From Streptomyces sp. D2-8 (GTDB lineage: Bacteria > Actinomycetota > Actinomycetes > Streptomycetales > Streptomycetaceae): 64,000 nucleotides of DNA. Below are positions 35,372-43,431 of this stretch, one piece after another. The stretch covers positions 106,679-170,678 of the forward strand of contig NZ_JAAHBP010000023.1 of the NCBI RefSeq assembly GCF_023184515.1, read 5' to 3'. The position numbers and the translations under genes were made by a program. How positions within the stretch are numbered: the first letter of the stretch is position 1; every line of letters starts with the position of its first letter. Below the pieces are notes generated by a model. It was not told where the DNA came from and did not search any database. It saw only the letters and a program-made list of their open reading frames with translations.

Positions 35372-37118
35372 AGCCCCGCTTGACCATCGATCCCCGGTCC
35401 GCGTCGCCCTTCAGGATCGACGCGGCGGTCGCCTCCATCTGGTCCCAGGTGGCGTGCGGCGGGATCGGCGGGACAGCCGGATCGGTCAGGAACTCGACCA
35501 CGGCCGGACCGTCCGCCTCCAGTGCGGACCGCCAGGCCGCCTCGACGTCCTCCGGCTTCTCCACCCGGATGCCGGTCAGGCCGAGGGAGCGGGCGAACGC
35601 GGCGTACCGCACGTCCGGAAGCTCCTGCGAGGGCAGGAACGAGGGCGCGCCCTCCATCGCCCGCATCTCCCACGTGACCTGATTCAGATCGTGGTTGTTG
35701 AACACCGCGATCACCAGCCGCGGGTCCTCCCACAGATGCCGGTACTTGGCCGCCGTGATCAGCTCCGCCATCCCGTTCATCTGCATCGCCCCGTCCCCGA
35801 CCAGCGCGATCGCGGGCCGGTCCGGGTGCGCGAACTTCGCGCCGATCACATACGGCACCCCGCAGCCCATCGTCGCCAGCGTGCCGGAGAGCGAGCCGCG
35901 CATGCCCGGCCTCATGGTCAGGTGCCGCGCGTACCAGTTCGCCGCGGAACCCGAGTCGGACGTGACGATCGCGTCGTCCGGCAACATCCGGTCCAGCGCG
36001 CGGGCCACGTACTCCGGGTTGATCGGATCGGCTGCGAGCCCCGCCCGGCGCTCCATGACCTCACGCCAGCGCGTGACGTTGTCGCACACGGTGTCGTACC
36101 ACTCGCGCCCGCGCCCCTCCTCGATCAACGGGATCAGCCGCTCCAGGGTGGCCTTCGCGTCGCCGACCAGGTTCACCTCGTACGGGTAGCGCATCCCGAC
36201 CATGTGCGGATCGATGTCGATCTGCACGCCCCGCGCTGTGCCGAACTCCGGCAGGAACTGGCTGTACGGGAACGACGACCCGATGGTCAGCAGTGTGTCG
36301 CAGTCCCGCATCAGCTCGTACGACGGGCGGGTGCCCAGCAGGCCGATCGAGCCGGTGACGTACGGCAGTTCGTCGCTGAGGACGTCCTTGCCGAGCAGCG
36401 CCTTGGCGACGCCCGCGCCGAGCAGCTCGGCGATCCGCTCCACCTCGGCCCGCGCACCGGCCGCGCCCTGGCCGACCAGGATCGCCACCTTGTCACCGGA
36501 GTTGAGGATCTCGGCGGCCCGCCGCACCGAGTCGTCGGACGGCACCGCCGTCCACGAGCTGCGGTCCAGGCTGGAGGGCACCATCTTGAACTCGTGCGTC
36601 GGCGGCGCGTAGTCGAGCTCCTGCACATCGCCGGGGATGATGACCGCGGTCGGGCAGCGGCGCGCGTACGCGGTGCGGATGGCCCGGTCCAGCACGTTCG
36701 GCAGCTGCTCCGGCACCGTCACCGTCTCCACGAACTCGGAGGCGACGTCCTTGTACAGCGTGTGCAGATCGACTTCCTGCTGATAGGAGCCGCCCATCGC
36801 GGTGCGGTCCGTCTGGCCGACGATCGCCAGCACCGGCACATGGTCCAGCTTGGCGTCGTACAGGCCGTTCAGCAGATGGATCGCGCCCGGCCCCGACGTC
36901 GCGGCGCACACCCCGATACGGCCGCTGAACTTGGCGTAGCCGACCGCCTGGAACGCGGACATCTCCTCATGCCGCGACTGCACGAAACGCGGCTCGTTCC
37001 CGGCCCTGCCCCACGCGGCGAGCAGGCCGTTGATGCCGTCGCCCGGATAGCCGAAGACCTGCTCCACTCCCCACTCGCGCAGCCTCTGCAGGACATGGTC
37101 GGCGACCTTGGTGCTCAT
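35325..37118 (-). CDS. poxB: Thiamine-diphosphate enzyme, pyruvate oxidase/dehydrogenase type
   Basis: The 597-residue protein has the three TPP-enzyme domains: N-terminal VFGYPGDGINGLLAAW and catalytic Glu in SRHEEMSAF, central Rossmann-like domain, and C-terminal TPP-Mg motif GDGAMQMNGMAELITAAKY..NN. It resembles PoxB-like pyruvate dehydrogenases (pyruvate to acetate and CO2 with quinone or oxygen) more than acetolactate synthases. AGGAGGTCGTCC precedes the ATG. It is divergent from the sigma-factor gene. Confidence 0.85.
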   Translation of the reverse strand: MSTKVADHVLQRLREWGVEQVFGYPGDGINGLLAAWGRAGNEPRFVQSRHEEMSAFQAVGYAKFSGRIGVCAATSGPGAIHLLNGLYDAKLDHVPVLAIVGQTDRTAMGGSYQQEVDLHTLYKDVASEFVETVTVPEQLPNVLDRAIRTAYARRCPTAVIIPGDVQELDYAPPTHEFKMVPSSLDRSSWTAVPSDDSVRRAAEILNSGDKVAILVGQGAAGARAEVERIAELLGAGVAKALLGKDVLSDELPYVTGSIGLLGTRPSYELMRDCDTLLTIGSSFPYSQFLPEFGTARGVQIDIDPHMVGMRYPYEVNLVGDAKATLERLIPLIEEGRGREWYDTVCDNVTRWREVMERRAGLAADPINPEYVARALDRMLPDDAIVTSDSGSAANWYARHLTMRPGMRGSLSGTLATMGCGVPYVIGAKFAHPDRPAIALVGDGAMQMNGMAELITAAKYRHLWEDPRLVIAVFNNHDLNQVTWEMRAMEGAPSFLPSQELPDVRYAAFARSLGLTGIRVEKPEDVEAAWRSALEADGPAVVEFLTDPAVPPIPPHATWDQMEATAASILKGDADRGSMVKRGFKAKVQEFLPGREKK

Positions 37119-37250
37119 GGACGACCTCCTGGACGTATGGGGACAGACCCAGCGGTACGAGTCACCCTGCGCGACGGCGGAAAACCTCTCCGGGTTTGCG
37201 GGTGGGGGGCCGGGGCAGGCGCACCTCAGTGCTTCGGACAGGAGGCACGC

Positions 37251-37313
37251 CCGTGGGAGCGGCCCAGCGAGCCGCCACCGGCGCCCTGTCCCGCAACGGA
37301 TGCGCTCCCACGG
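37251..37313. repeat. Inverted repeat in the leader of the sigma-factor gene
   Basis: CCGTGGGAGCG (37251-37261) and CGCTCCCACGG (37303-37313) are perfect 11-base arms around 41 bases, 46 bases before the sigma-factor ATG. It could be an RNA stem or a regulator site. Confidence 0.45.
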
Positions 37314-37358
37314 AGACCCGTCCAACCCGCAGCACTTTCAAGGGAATTGCGACGTATC

Positions 37359-38153
37359 ATGCAGACCCGAACCCGTACGAAGCGGCACCCCCACGACGAC
37401 GCCCCCGACACCGCCGAGGCCTTCCGCAGGCTCACCTCGATGCCCGCCGGCCCGGAACGCGACGCGCTCCGCGACGAGATCGTCGAGGCCTGGCTGCCCA
37501 TGGCGGACCGCCTCGCCGGACGCTTCCGCAGCCGCGGCGAGAGCTTCGACGACCTGCGCCAGGTCGCGGCCCTCGGCTTGGTCAAGGCCGTCGACCGGTA
37601 CGACCCCGAGCTGGGCAACGCCTTCGAGAGCTACGCCGTACCGACCATCACCGGCGAGATCAAGCGCCACTTCCGGGACCACATGTGGACCCTTCACGTA
37701 CCCCGCCGCGTCCAGGACCTGCGCAACCGTGTGCGTTTCGCCAGCCAGGACCTGTCCCAGACCATCTCCGGCCGCCGGCCCACCGTGGCCGAGATCGCCG
37801 AGCACGCGAACATGAGCGAGGAGGACGTCCGGGCCGGCCTGGAGGCCCTGGAGAGCTTCACGGCGCTGTCCCTGGACGCGGAGCTGCCCGGCGGCGAGGA
37901 CGGGTACTCCCTGAGCGACGCGCTGGGGTCCTGCGACTCGGCGCTGGACGCGGTCGTCGACCGTGAGTCCGTGAAGGCCCGGCTGGCGGCGCTGCCCGAG
38001 CGGGAGCGGGCGATCCTGTACATGCGGTTCTTCGGGGACATGACGCAGAGCCGGATCGCCGAGGAGCTGGGGATCTCGCAGATGCACGTGTCCCGGCTGA
38101 TCAGCCGGTGCTGCGGTCGGGTGCGGGAGCAGGTGATGCGGGACGTGGCCTGA
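37359..38153 (+). CDS. SigB/SigF/SigG-family RNA polymerase sigma factor
   Basis: The 264-residue sigma factor has region 2 (LRQVAALGLVKAVDRYDPELGNAFESYAVPTITGEIKRHFRDH), region 3 (RRPTVAEIAEHANMSEEDVRAGLEAL) and region 4 with a helix-turn-helix (TQSRIAEELGISQMHVSRLI). This is the stress and sporulation class of Streptomyces (SigB, F, G, H family), usually controlled by anti-sigma and anti-anti-sigma proteins; none are adjacent. The ribosome site is weak (AAGGGA 13 bases away), suggesting tight translation control. Promoter motifs of this class are found near three genes in the window. Confidence 0.9.
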   Translation: MQTRTRTKRHPHDDAPDTAEAFRRLTSMPAGPERDALRDEIVEAWLPMADRLAGRFRSRGESFDDLRQVAALGLVKAVDRYDPELGNAFESYAVPTITGEIKRHFRDHMWTLHVPRRVQDLRNRVRFASQDLSQTISGRRPTVAEIAEHANMSEEDVRAGLEALESFTALSLDAELPGGEDGYSLSDALGSCDSALDAVVDRESVKARLAALPERERAILYMRFFGDMTQSRIAEELGISQMHVSRLISRCCGRVREQVMRDVA

Positions 38154-38280
38154 GGGCGGGCCGTCTCCGCTTTCACCCGGTTGGAGGGTGCTGTCCCGCT
38201 AATGGGGTCCGGCTTCGCGCGGGGCTGCCGGGGGCGGGCTGTCATGGCAGAGGGGTATGACTACCGAAGGAGTCCCCTCG

Positions 38281-38970
38281 ATGCGCCGCAGCCTGCACGC
38301 CCTGTCCGTCGCCGTCCTGGCCGGCTCAGCCCTGGTGGGCTTCGCGCCGGCCGTCTCCGCCGAACCGGCCGCCGAGGTCAGTCCCGCCACCGTCCAGCCC
38401 GGAGGCACGCTCACCGTCTCGGTCAGCTGTGATCCGACCGGCGGGTCGCCGCCCGACACCGTCGACGCCACCTCGCAGGCCTTCGACGAGGGCACGGTGG
38501 CGCTGCACCGGGTCACCGGCAACGACGACGAGGTGTCCGGACCCGCCTACCGCGGCACGGCCCGTATCGCCTCCGCGGAGAACTTCGAGGGTGATCCGGA
38601 CGCCACGGGGGAGGACTCGGCGTGGACCGTCGACGGCACCTGTCCGGCCGCTCCCGGCGGCGAGGGCAAGGAGTGGAGCGCGACGTTCACCGTGAGCCAC
38701 GGCTCCGGTCCCCACAAGCCGACGCACCAGCCCACGCACCAGCCCACGCACCAACCCACCCACAAGCCCTGCCCCGAGCCCTCGCACCACCGCGGACCGC
38801 ACCACTCCGCGTGCGACACGGCGCCGGTCCAGCGCGGGGTGCGGGCCGGTGACGGCGGCGCCTTCACCGACTCCGTGCCGGCCCTGGTCGCGGGCGGGGT
38901 GCTGATCGCGGGCGCGTTCGGTGCCGCCCTGCACCGGCTGCGCAACCGGGAGAGCGACCCCTACCGCTGA
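38281..38970 (+). CDS. Secreted/membrane-anchored protein with His-rich repeat
   Basis: The 229-residue product starts at ATG 38281 after AAGGAG. It has a signal peptide (ALSVAVLAGSALVGFAPAVSAEP), an Ig-like beta region, a low-complexity stretch with four PTHQ/PTHK units and a His cluster (PSHHRGPHHSAC), and a C-terminal membrane helix (ALVAGGVLIAGAFGAALHRL) with an Arg-rich stop. It is probably anchored at the outer face of the membrane. The His-rich stretch might bind metal. No LPXTG motif is seen. Confidence 0.72.
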   Translation: MRRSLHALSVAVLAGSALVGFAPAVSAEPAAEVSPATVQPGGTLTVSVSCDPTGGSPPDTVDATSQAFDEGTVALHRVTGNDDEVSGPAYRGTARIASAENFEGDPDATGEDSAWTVDGTCPAAPGGEGKEWSATFTVSHGSGPHKPTHQPTHQPTHQPTHKPCPEPSHHRGPHHSACDTAPVQRGVRAGDGGAFTDSVPALVAGGVLIAGAFGAALHRLRNRESDPYR

Positions 38971-39137
38971 TCCGCCCGCCCACCACCCGGAAGAACCCGG
39001 TTTCCCCGGCCCCGGCCCGCTCATGCTGTGACCGTCACAACCCGGCCGGGCGCCCATGGGGCGGCGGCACCCTGGGTACTCAGTGGCGTGGGCGGCACAA
39101 CACGGCGGCACCAGGCACTGGCACTGCGGAGGTACGG

Positions 39138-40385
39138 ATGCGGCGGACGGCCCCGGAAGGTCACGGCCCCGTCCGGTTCGGGCCCCCGCTCCCCGAGGAC
39201 GGGCTGCCCGTCCTGCCGGAGCTGTCCGCGGTGCTCGCCGCCGCGGCGTCCCGGGGTGACCACGAGCCGGTCGGCGGCGGCCGGGCACTGCGCGAGGCCG
39301 CCTGCGGCTACTGGGACCGGCGCGGACTGCACTGCGACCCGGACCGTGTGGCCGGCGGCCCCGGCTCGCCCGCCCTGCTGCTCGCGCTGACCGCCGCCGT
39401 CGGCGGCGACGTCCTCGTGCCGAGACCCTGCGCCGCCTGGTGGGCGCCGTACGCACGCCTGCTGGGCCGCCCGGCCTTCCATGTGCCGACCCCGCCGGAG
39501 AGCGGCGGTGTTCCCGACCCCTACGCCCTGCTGGAGACCGTGCGCCGGGTGCGAGCCGAGGGCGGCGACCCGCGCCTGCTCGTGCTGTCCGTCGCCGACG
39601 ACCCCACGGCGACCGTCGCCCCGCCCGAACTGCTGCACGAGACCGTCGAGGCCGCCCAGGGGGAGGGCCTGCACCTGGTCAGCGACGAGACATGGCGCGA
39701 CACCCTGCACGAACCGCGTGACACCGTGCTGCTCAGCCCCGCCGAGATGGTGCCCGACCGGGTCACCGTCGTCACCGACCTGGCCGGTGCCCTGCTCCCG
39801 CCCGGCTGGCCGGCCGCCGTGGCCCGCTTCCCGGCCGGGGAGGACGGCGAGGGCCTCCACGCGCGCGTGCTCGACGTCCTCACCGCCCTCGACGCCAGCG
39901 TCGCCGCCCCCGTCACCGCGGCGGCCGCGTACGCCCTGGGCGAGCCGGAAGCCGTCACGGCGCGCATGGCCGCCGTCGTGCGCCTGCACGCGCTCCTGGC
40001 CGCCGAGGCGCACTCCGCCGTCGTCGCCGCGGGCGCCCTCGCCCGGCCCCCACGGTCCGGCCGCCACCTGTACGTCGACCTGGCCCCGCTGAGCCCCGCG
40101 CTGACCGCGCACGGCGTCGGCGACGCACAGGAACTGGAGGACTTCCTCACCGCACGCCTCGGCATGCCCGCCCCGGGCGGGCACCGCTTCGGCGACGACC
40201 TCGAAGCTCCGCGCGTGCGGCTTTCCACCGGCGCGCTGATGGCCGGGTCCGACACGGAGCGCGCGGAATGCCTCACCTCACCCACGCCGTTGGAACTGCC
40301 GCAGGTGCAGCGCGCGTTGATCCGGCTGAAGACGGTCTTCGGCGATCTCCGCGACGACGCTCAGCGATGGGAGCCTCCTCGATGA
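39138..40385 (+). CDS. Class I/II aminotransferase-fold protein lacking the PLP lysine
   Basis: The 415-residue protein shows the fold-type I aminotransferase pattern: DPRLLVLSVADDPTATVAPP, LHLVSDETWRDTLHE (cofactor Asp kept, Tyr replaced by Trp) and VRLSTGALM (substrate Arg). At the lysine block, where active enzymes read SLSKxFxxPGxRxG, it reads TDLAGALLPPGW, with Ala216 at the lysine position. It can probably not form the internal aldimine. GGAGGTACGG precedes the ATG. It overlaps the next gene by 4 bases, so it may act as a partner or a ligand-binding protein. Confidence 0.75.
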   Translation: MRRTAPEGHGPVRFGPPLPEDGLPVLPELSAVLAAAASRGDHEPVGGGRALREAACGYWDRRGLHCDPDRVAGGPGSPALLLALTAAVGGDVLVPRPCAAWWAPYARLLGRPAFHVPTPPESGGVPDPYALLETVRRVRAEGGDPRLLVLSVADDPTATVAPPELLHETVEAAQGEGLHLVSDETWRDTLHEPRDTVLLSPAEMVPDRVTVVTDLAGALLPPGWPAAVARFPAGEDGEGLHARVLDVLTALDASVAAPVTAAAAYALGEPEAVTARMAAVVRLHALLAAEAHSAVVAAGALARPPRSGRHLYVDLAPLSPALTAHGVGDAQELEDFLTARLGMPAPGGHRFGDDLEAPRVRLSTGALMAGSDTERAECLTSPTPLELPQVQRALIRLKTVFGDLRDDAQRWEPPR

Positions 40386-41443
40386 CGCAGCAGTCCGAGT
40401 CGACCACCGGCACGACCACCCGGGAAGCCGACGAGCCAGCGCTCCCGTCACTCCTCGCACCCCCGTATCCGCCCCTGGCCGAACCCCGGCCGCTGGCCGA
40501 GCGGCGGGTGTGGCCGCGCACCTTCCACGACCGGCTGACCGCGCCGCTCCCTGGCCTGAAGGCCATGGCCCGCTTCGCCCGCGAGGGGGCGGTGAGACCG
40601 GGTCCGGAAGGCCTCGCCGACATCCCCCGGCTGCCCTACGCCCCGGCCCCGCTGCCCCGTGTCGACGCCCGCACCGTCGCCGTCACGTGGGCGGGACACG
40701 CCAGTTGGGTGCTGCGCATCGGCGGACTGACCGTCCTCACCGACCCGGTGTGGTCCCGCCGCATCCTCGGCACCCCGGCCCGCATCACCCCCGTGGGCGT
40801 CCCCTGGGAGGACCTGCCGCGCATCGACGCCGTCGTCATCAGCCACAACCACTACGACCACCTGGACGCCCCCACGCTGCGCCGCCTCCCGCGCGACACC
40901 CCGGTGTTCGCCCCGGCCGGTCTCGCCCGCTGGTTCCACCGCCGCCGCTTCACGCGCGTGACGGAACTCGACTGGTGGGAGGCGGCCGAACTGGACGGCG
41001 TCCGCTTCGACTTCGTCCCGTCCCACCACTGGTCCAAGCGCAGCCTCACCGACACCTGCCACAGCCTGTGGGGCGGCTGGGTCCTCACCGACCAGGACGG
41101 CCAACGCGTCTACTTCGCCGGCGACACGGGCTACGGCCACTGGTTCTCCCGCATCGGCCGCCGCTACCCCGGCATCGACCTGGCCCTGCTGCCCATCGGC
41201 GCCTACGACCCGCGCTGGTGGCTCCGTGACGTCCACTGCGACCCGGAGGAAGCGGTCCGCGCGGCCCAGGACCTGGGCGCGAGCCGGATGGCCCCCATGC
41301 ACTGGGCGACGTTCGTCCTGTCGGCGGAACCGGTCATGGAGCCCCTGACGCGCGTGCGAGCGGCGTGGGAGAAGGCGGGCCTGCCGCGCGAGAACCTCTG
41401 GGACCTGCCGGTGGGCGCCTCACGGGTGCTGTCCGGGGACTGA
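40382..41443 (+). CDS. MBL-fold metallo-hydrolase (NAPE-PLD/UlaG-like)
   Basis: The 353-residue protein has ISHNHYDHLD (HxHxDH), TWAGHASWVLR near the N-terminal core, FAGDTGYG and PMHWATF, the zinc ligands of the NAPE-PLD/RomA-like branch. The ATG at 40382 overlaps the stop of the aminotransferase-like gene. It converges on DedA with only 2 bases between stops. The substrate is unknown; relatives act on phosphodiesters or lactones. Confidence 0.85.
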   Translation: MTQQSESTTGTTTREADEPALPSLLAPPYPPLAEPRPLAERRVWPRTFHDRLTAPLPGLKAMARFAREGAVRPGPEGLADIPRLPYAPAPLPRVDARTVAVTWAGHASWVLRIGGLTVLTDPVWSRRILGTPARITPVGVPWEDLPRIDAVVISHNHYDHLDAPTLRRLPRDTPVFAPAGLARWFHRRRFTRVTELDWWEAAELDGVRFDFVPSHHWSKRSLTDTCHSLWGGWVLTDQDGQRVYFAGDTGYGHWFSRIGRRYPGIDLALLPIGAYDPRWWLRDVHCDPEEAVRAAQDLGASRMAPMHWATFVLSAEPVMEPLTRVRAAWEKAGLPRENLWDLPVGASRVLSGD

Positions 41444-41445
41444 CC

Positions 41446-42114
41446 TCAGGAGCCGGCGGAACCGCGCACCCGGCGCACCACGGCCGGCACCGCGCTGATC
41501 AGCACGGTCAGCGCGATCGCCGCCACCACGCCCTCCCACGGCTCGGCGAACAGCGACCCCCCGAGGATGCCGATCAACTGATACGTCACGGCCCAGGCCA
41601 GACACGCCGGCAGGTTCCCCCGGGAGAACCTCCGCATCGGCCACTCCGCCAGCAGACAGGCCAGCATCACGGGGATACGCCCCGCCGGCATCAGCCGGGA
41701 CAGCACCAGCACCGCGACGCCGTGTGCGGCGAGCTTCTCCTGCGCCTGTTCCAGCCGGTCCTCGGGCGCCCGGGACCGGAGCGCCTCCAGCCACCGCGAC
41801 CCGTTCTTCGACTTCAGCCCGCGCCGCCCGAGCCAGTACAGCGCCGCATCGCCCAGGAACGCCGCCAGCGACGCCGTCACGAACACCATCGCCAGCGAGA
41901 ACGGCGCCGTCTGGTGCACGGCGACCACCGCCGCCGAACTCACCAGCGCCCCCGTCGGAATCACCGGCACCAGCGCCCCGGCCAGCACCAGCAGAAAGAG
42001 CGTCGGATACCCGATCGCCTGCTGCGTGGACTCCGGAACGACCGACGCGGGGGTGACGGCCGATGCCGCGAGCAGGTGTACACCGGCCGGCGCCGCGAGC
42101 GCGGACCAGCTCAC
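41446..42114 (-). CDS. DedA-family membrane protein
   Basis: The 222-residue protein has at least four hydrophobic spans and the DedA signature FLGDAALYWLGRRG followed by LSRLMPAGRIPVMLACLLAEWPMRRF, where Arg residues are conserved. DedA proteins flip lipids such as undecaprenyl phosphate or phosphatidylethanolamine. The GTG overlaps the stop of the second MBL gene by 4 bases. Confidence 0.85.
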   Translation of the reverse strand: MSWSALAAPAGVHLLAASAVTPASVVPESTQQAIGYPTLFLLVLAGALVPVIPTGALVSSAAVVAVHQTAPFSLAMVFVTASLAAFLGDAALYWLGRRGLKSKNGSRWLEALRSRAPEDRLEQAQEKLAAHGVAVLVLSRLMPAGRIPVMLACLLAEWPMRRFSRGNLPACLAWAVTYQLIGILGGSLFAEPWEGVVAAIALTVLISAVPAVVRRVRGSAGS

Positions 42115-42884
42115 CGCGCCACCTCCAGGCGCACGCTCTCCCCGTGGCCGAGGCGGTGCACCGCCACGTCCGGCGCGTGCCGGGCCGCCAGCCGGACGAA
42201 CTCGTCCCCCGGCGCGTGGAACTCGTGGGGGCGCACGGCGTCCATGCCGATCGGCCAGTACGTGCCGTAGTGCACCGGCACCGCACTGCGCGGCGCCAGC
42301 TGTGCCAGCGCCTGCGCCGCCCGGTCCGCGTCCAGGTGCCCCTCGCCCAGGTACGGCCCCCAGCCGCCCACCGGCAGCAGCGCCACCTCGACCGGCCCGA
42401 CCTCCTTGGCCATGTCGTCGAACAGCCCCGTGTCCCCGGCGAAGTACGTCCGGGCCTCGCCGGCTATGACGTAGCCGAGAGCGGGGGAGCGGTGCGGTCC
42501 GAACGGCATCCGCCGCCCGTCGTGCCGCGCGGGCACGGCCCGTACGACGACGTCGCCGACCGGGATCTCGTCCCCGGGGGCCACCTCGCTCACCCGCAGG
42601 TGCGCGAGCCGGCGCAGACCCGGTACGGCCCGGCGCGCGCCCCGGGGCACGAGCAGGCGCGTGCCCGGAGCGAGCCGCATCAGCGACGGCAGGTGCAGAT
42701 GGTCGGCGTGCAGATGCGAGACCAGTGCCACGTCCGCGTGCGGGGCGCCCGGGGGCGGCAGCGCTCCGCGCCGGCGCCGCAGGTGCGCGAGCCGGCGTGC
42801 GAACAGGGGATCCGTGAGCACGCGCACGTTCGAGTCCTCGACGGTGCAAGTGGCGTGACCCCACCAGGTGATCTCCACCGGCAC
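42111..42884 (-). CDS. MBL-fold metallo-hydrolase
   Basis: The 257-residue protein starts MPVEITWWGHATCTVEDSNVRVLTDPLF and has SHLHADHLHLPSL (HxHxDH), FAGDTGLFDDM and VPVHYGTYWP. It is of the UlaG/RomA-like group but only distantly similar to the 40382 gene. Translationally coupled with DedA, so a phospholipid or cell-envelope substrate is a reasonable inference. Confidence 0.85.
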   Translation of the reverse strand: MPVEITWWGHATCTVEDSNVRVLTDPLFARRLAHLRRRRGALPPPGAPHADVALVSHLHADHLHLPSLMRLAPGTRLLVPRGARRAVPGLRRLAHLRVSEVAPGDEIPVGDVVVRAVPARHDGRRMPFGPHRSPALGYVIAGEARTYFAGDTGLFDDMAKEVGPVEVALLPVGGWGPYLGEGHLDADRAAQALAQLAPRSAVPVHYGTYWPIGMDAVRPHEFHAPGDEFVRLAARHAPDVAVHRLGHGESVRLEVAR

Positions 42885-42968
42885 TTCTTTGCCTCCTTCG
42901 CGCGACTCCCCCGAAGCCTACGTGCAGGAGTAGGGTCGGCGGCGAAACCGGAGGTGAGGGGGGACGCC

Positions 42969-43370
42969 ATGGTGCCGGTGCGGGTCACGGCGATCGCGAG
43001 TCTGACGCCGCTCGAGGAACTGGACGACGACCCGTTCCTGGTCGACTCCCGCAGTCAGCACGCGATGTGCGCCCGCTGGGCCGCCGAGCGGGGCTACGTG
43101 GTCAGCCGCGAGTTACTGGTCCGGGGACTGCGGCCCGACCACGGCGCCCTGTGGGACGGCGTCCGGCCCGGCCTCGACCTGTTCGTCGCGCCCAGCCGGC
43201 GGGTCCTGGAGAGTGCGCTCGCCTCCGTCGAGGAGTTCACCGCCGAGTGCGCCCGGCGCGGTGTACGCGTCGAGACGGCGGGGCACGCGGAGCCTGCGTA
43301 CGACGCCGCGATGAAGGCCTGTGTGCACCGGCGGCTGTCGATGCCGACGGCCGGCTACGACGGTCGCTGA
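42969..43370 (+). CDS. Small protein resembling a serine-recombinase N-terminal domain
   Basis: A 133-residue protein, ATG after GAGGGGGGACGCC. The order VRVTAIASL, SQHAMCARWAAERGYVVSRELLVRGLRPD, GVRPGLDLFVAPSRRVLE is like the catalytic domain of serine recombinases (VRVSTxxQ, GY, RPGL, RL-R). There is no DNA-binding domain and the catalytic Arg set is incomplete, so recombinase activity is doubtful. Function unknown. Confidence 0.55.
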   Translation: MVPVRVTAIASLTPLEELDDDPFLVDSRSQHAMCARWAAERGYVVSRELLVRGLRPDHGALWDGVRPGLDLFVAPSRRVLESALASVEEFTAECARRGVRVETAGHAEPAYDAAMKACVHRRLSMPTAGYDGR

Positions 43371-43431
43371 CGGTCGTCCTCTCACGGGTGTGACCTGGGG
43401 ACGAAACGGCCCGACCGGGCGTTGAGACACT

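Noticed and set aside
37251..37313. CebR box reading of the TGGGAGCG / CGCTCCCA pair
   Set aside because: The halves are 41 bases apart, whereas CebR needs the contiguous 14-bp palindrome.
35121..37358. Long in-frame extension upstream of the sigma factor (1010-codon frame)
   Set aside because: It runs antisense through the poxB-like gene; sigma-factor similarity begins only after 37359.
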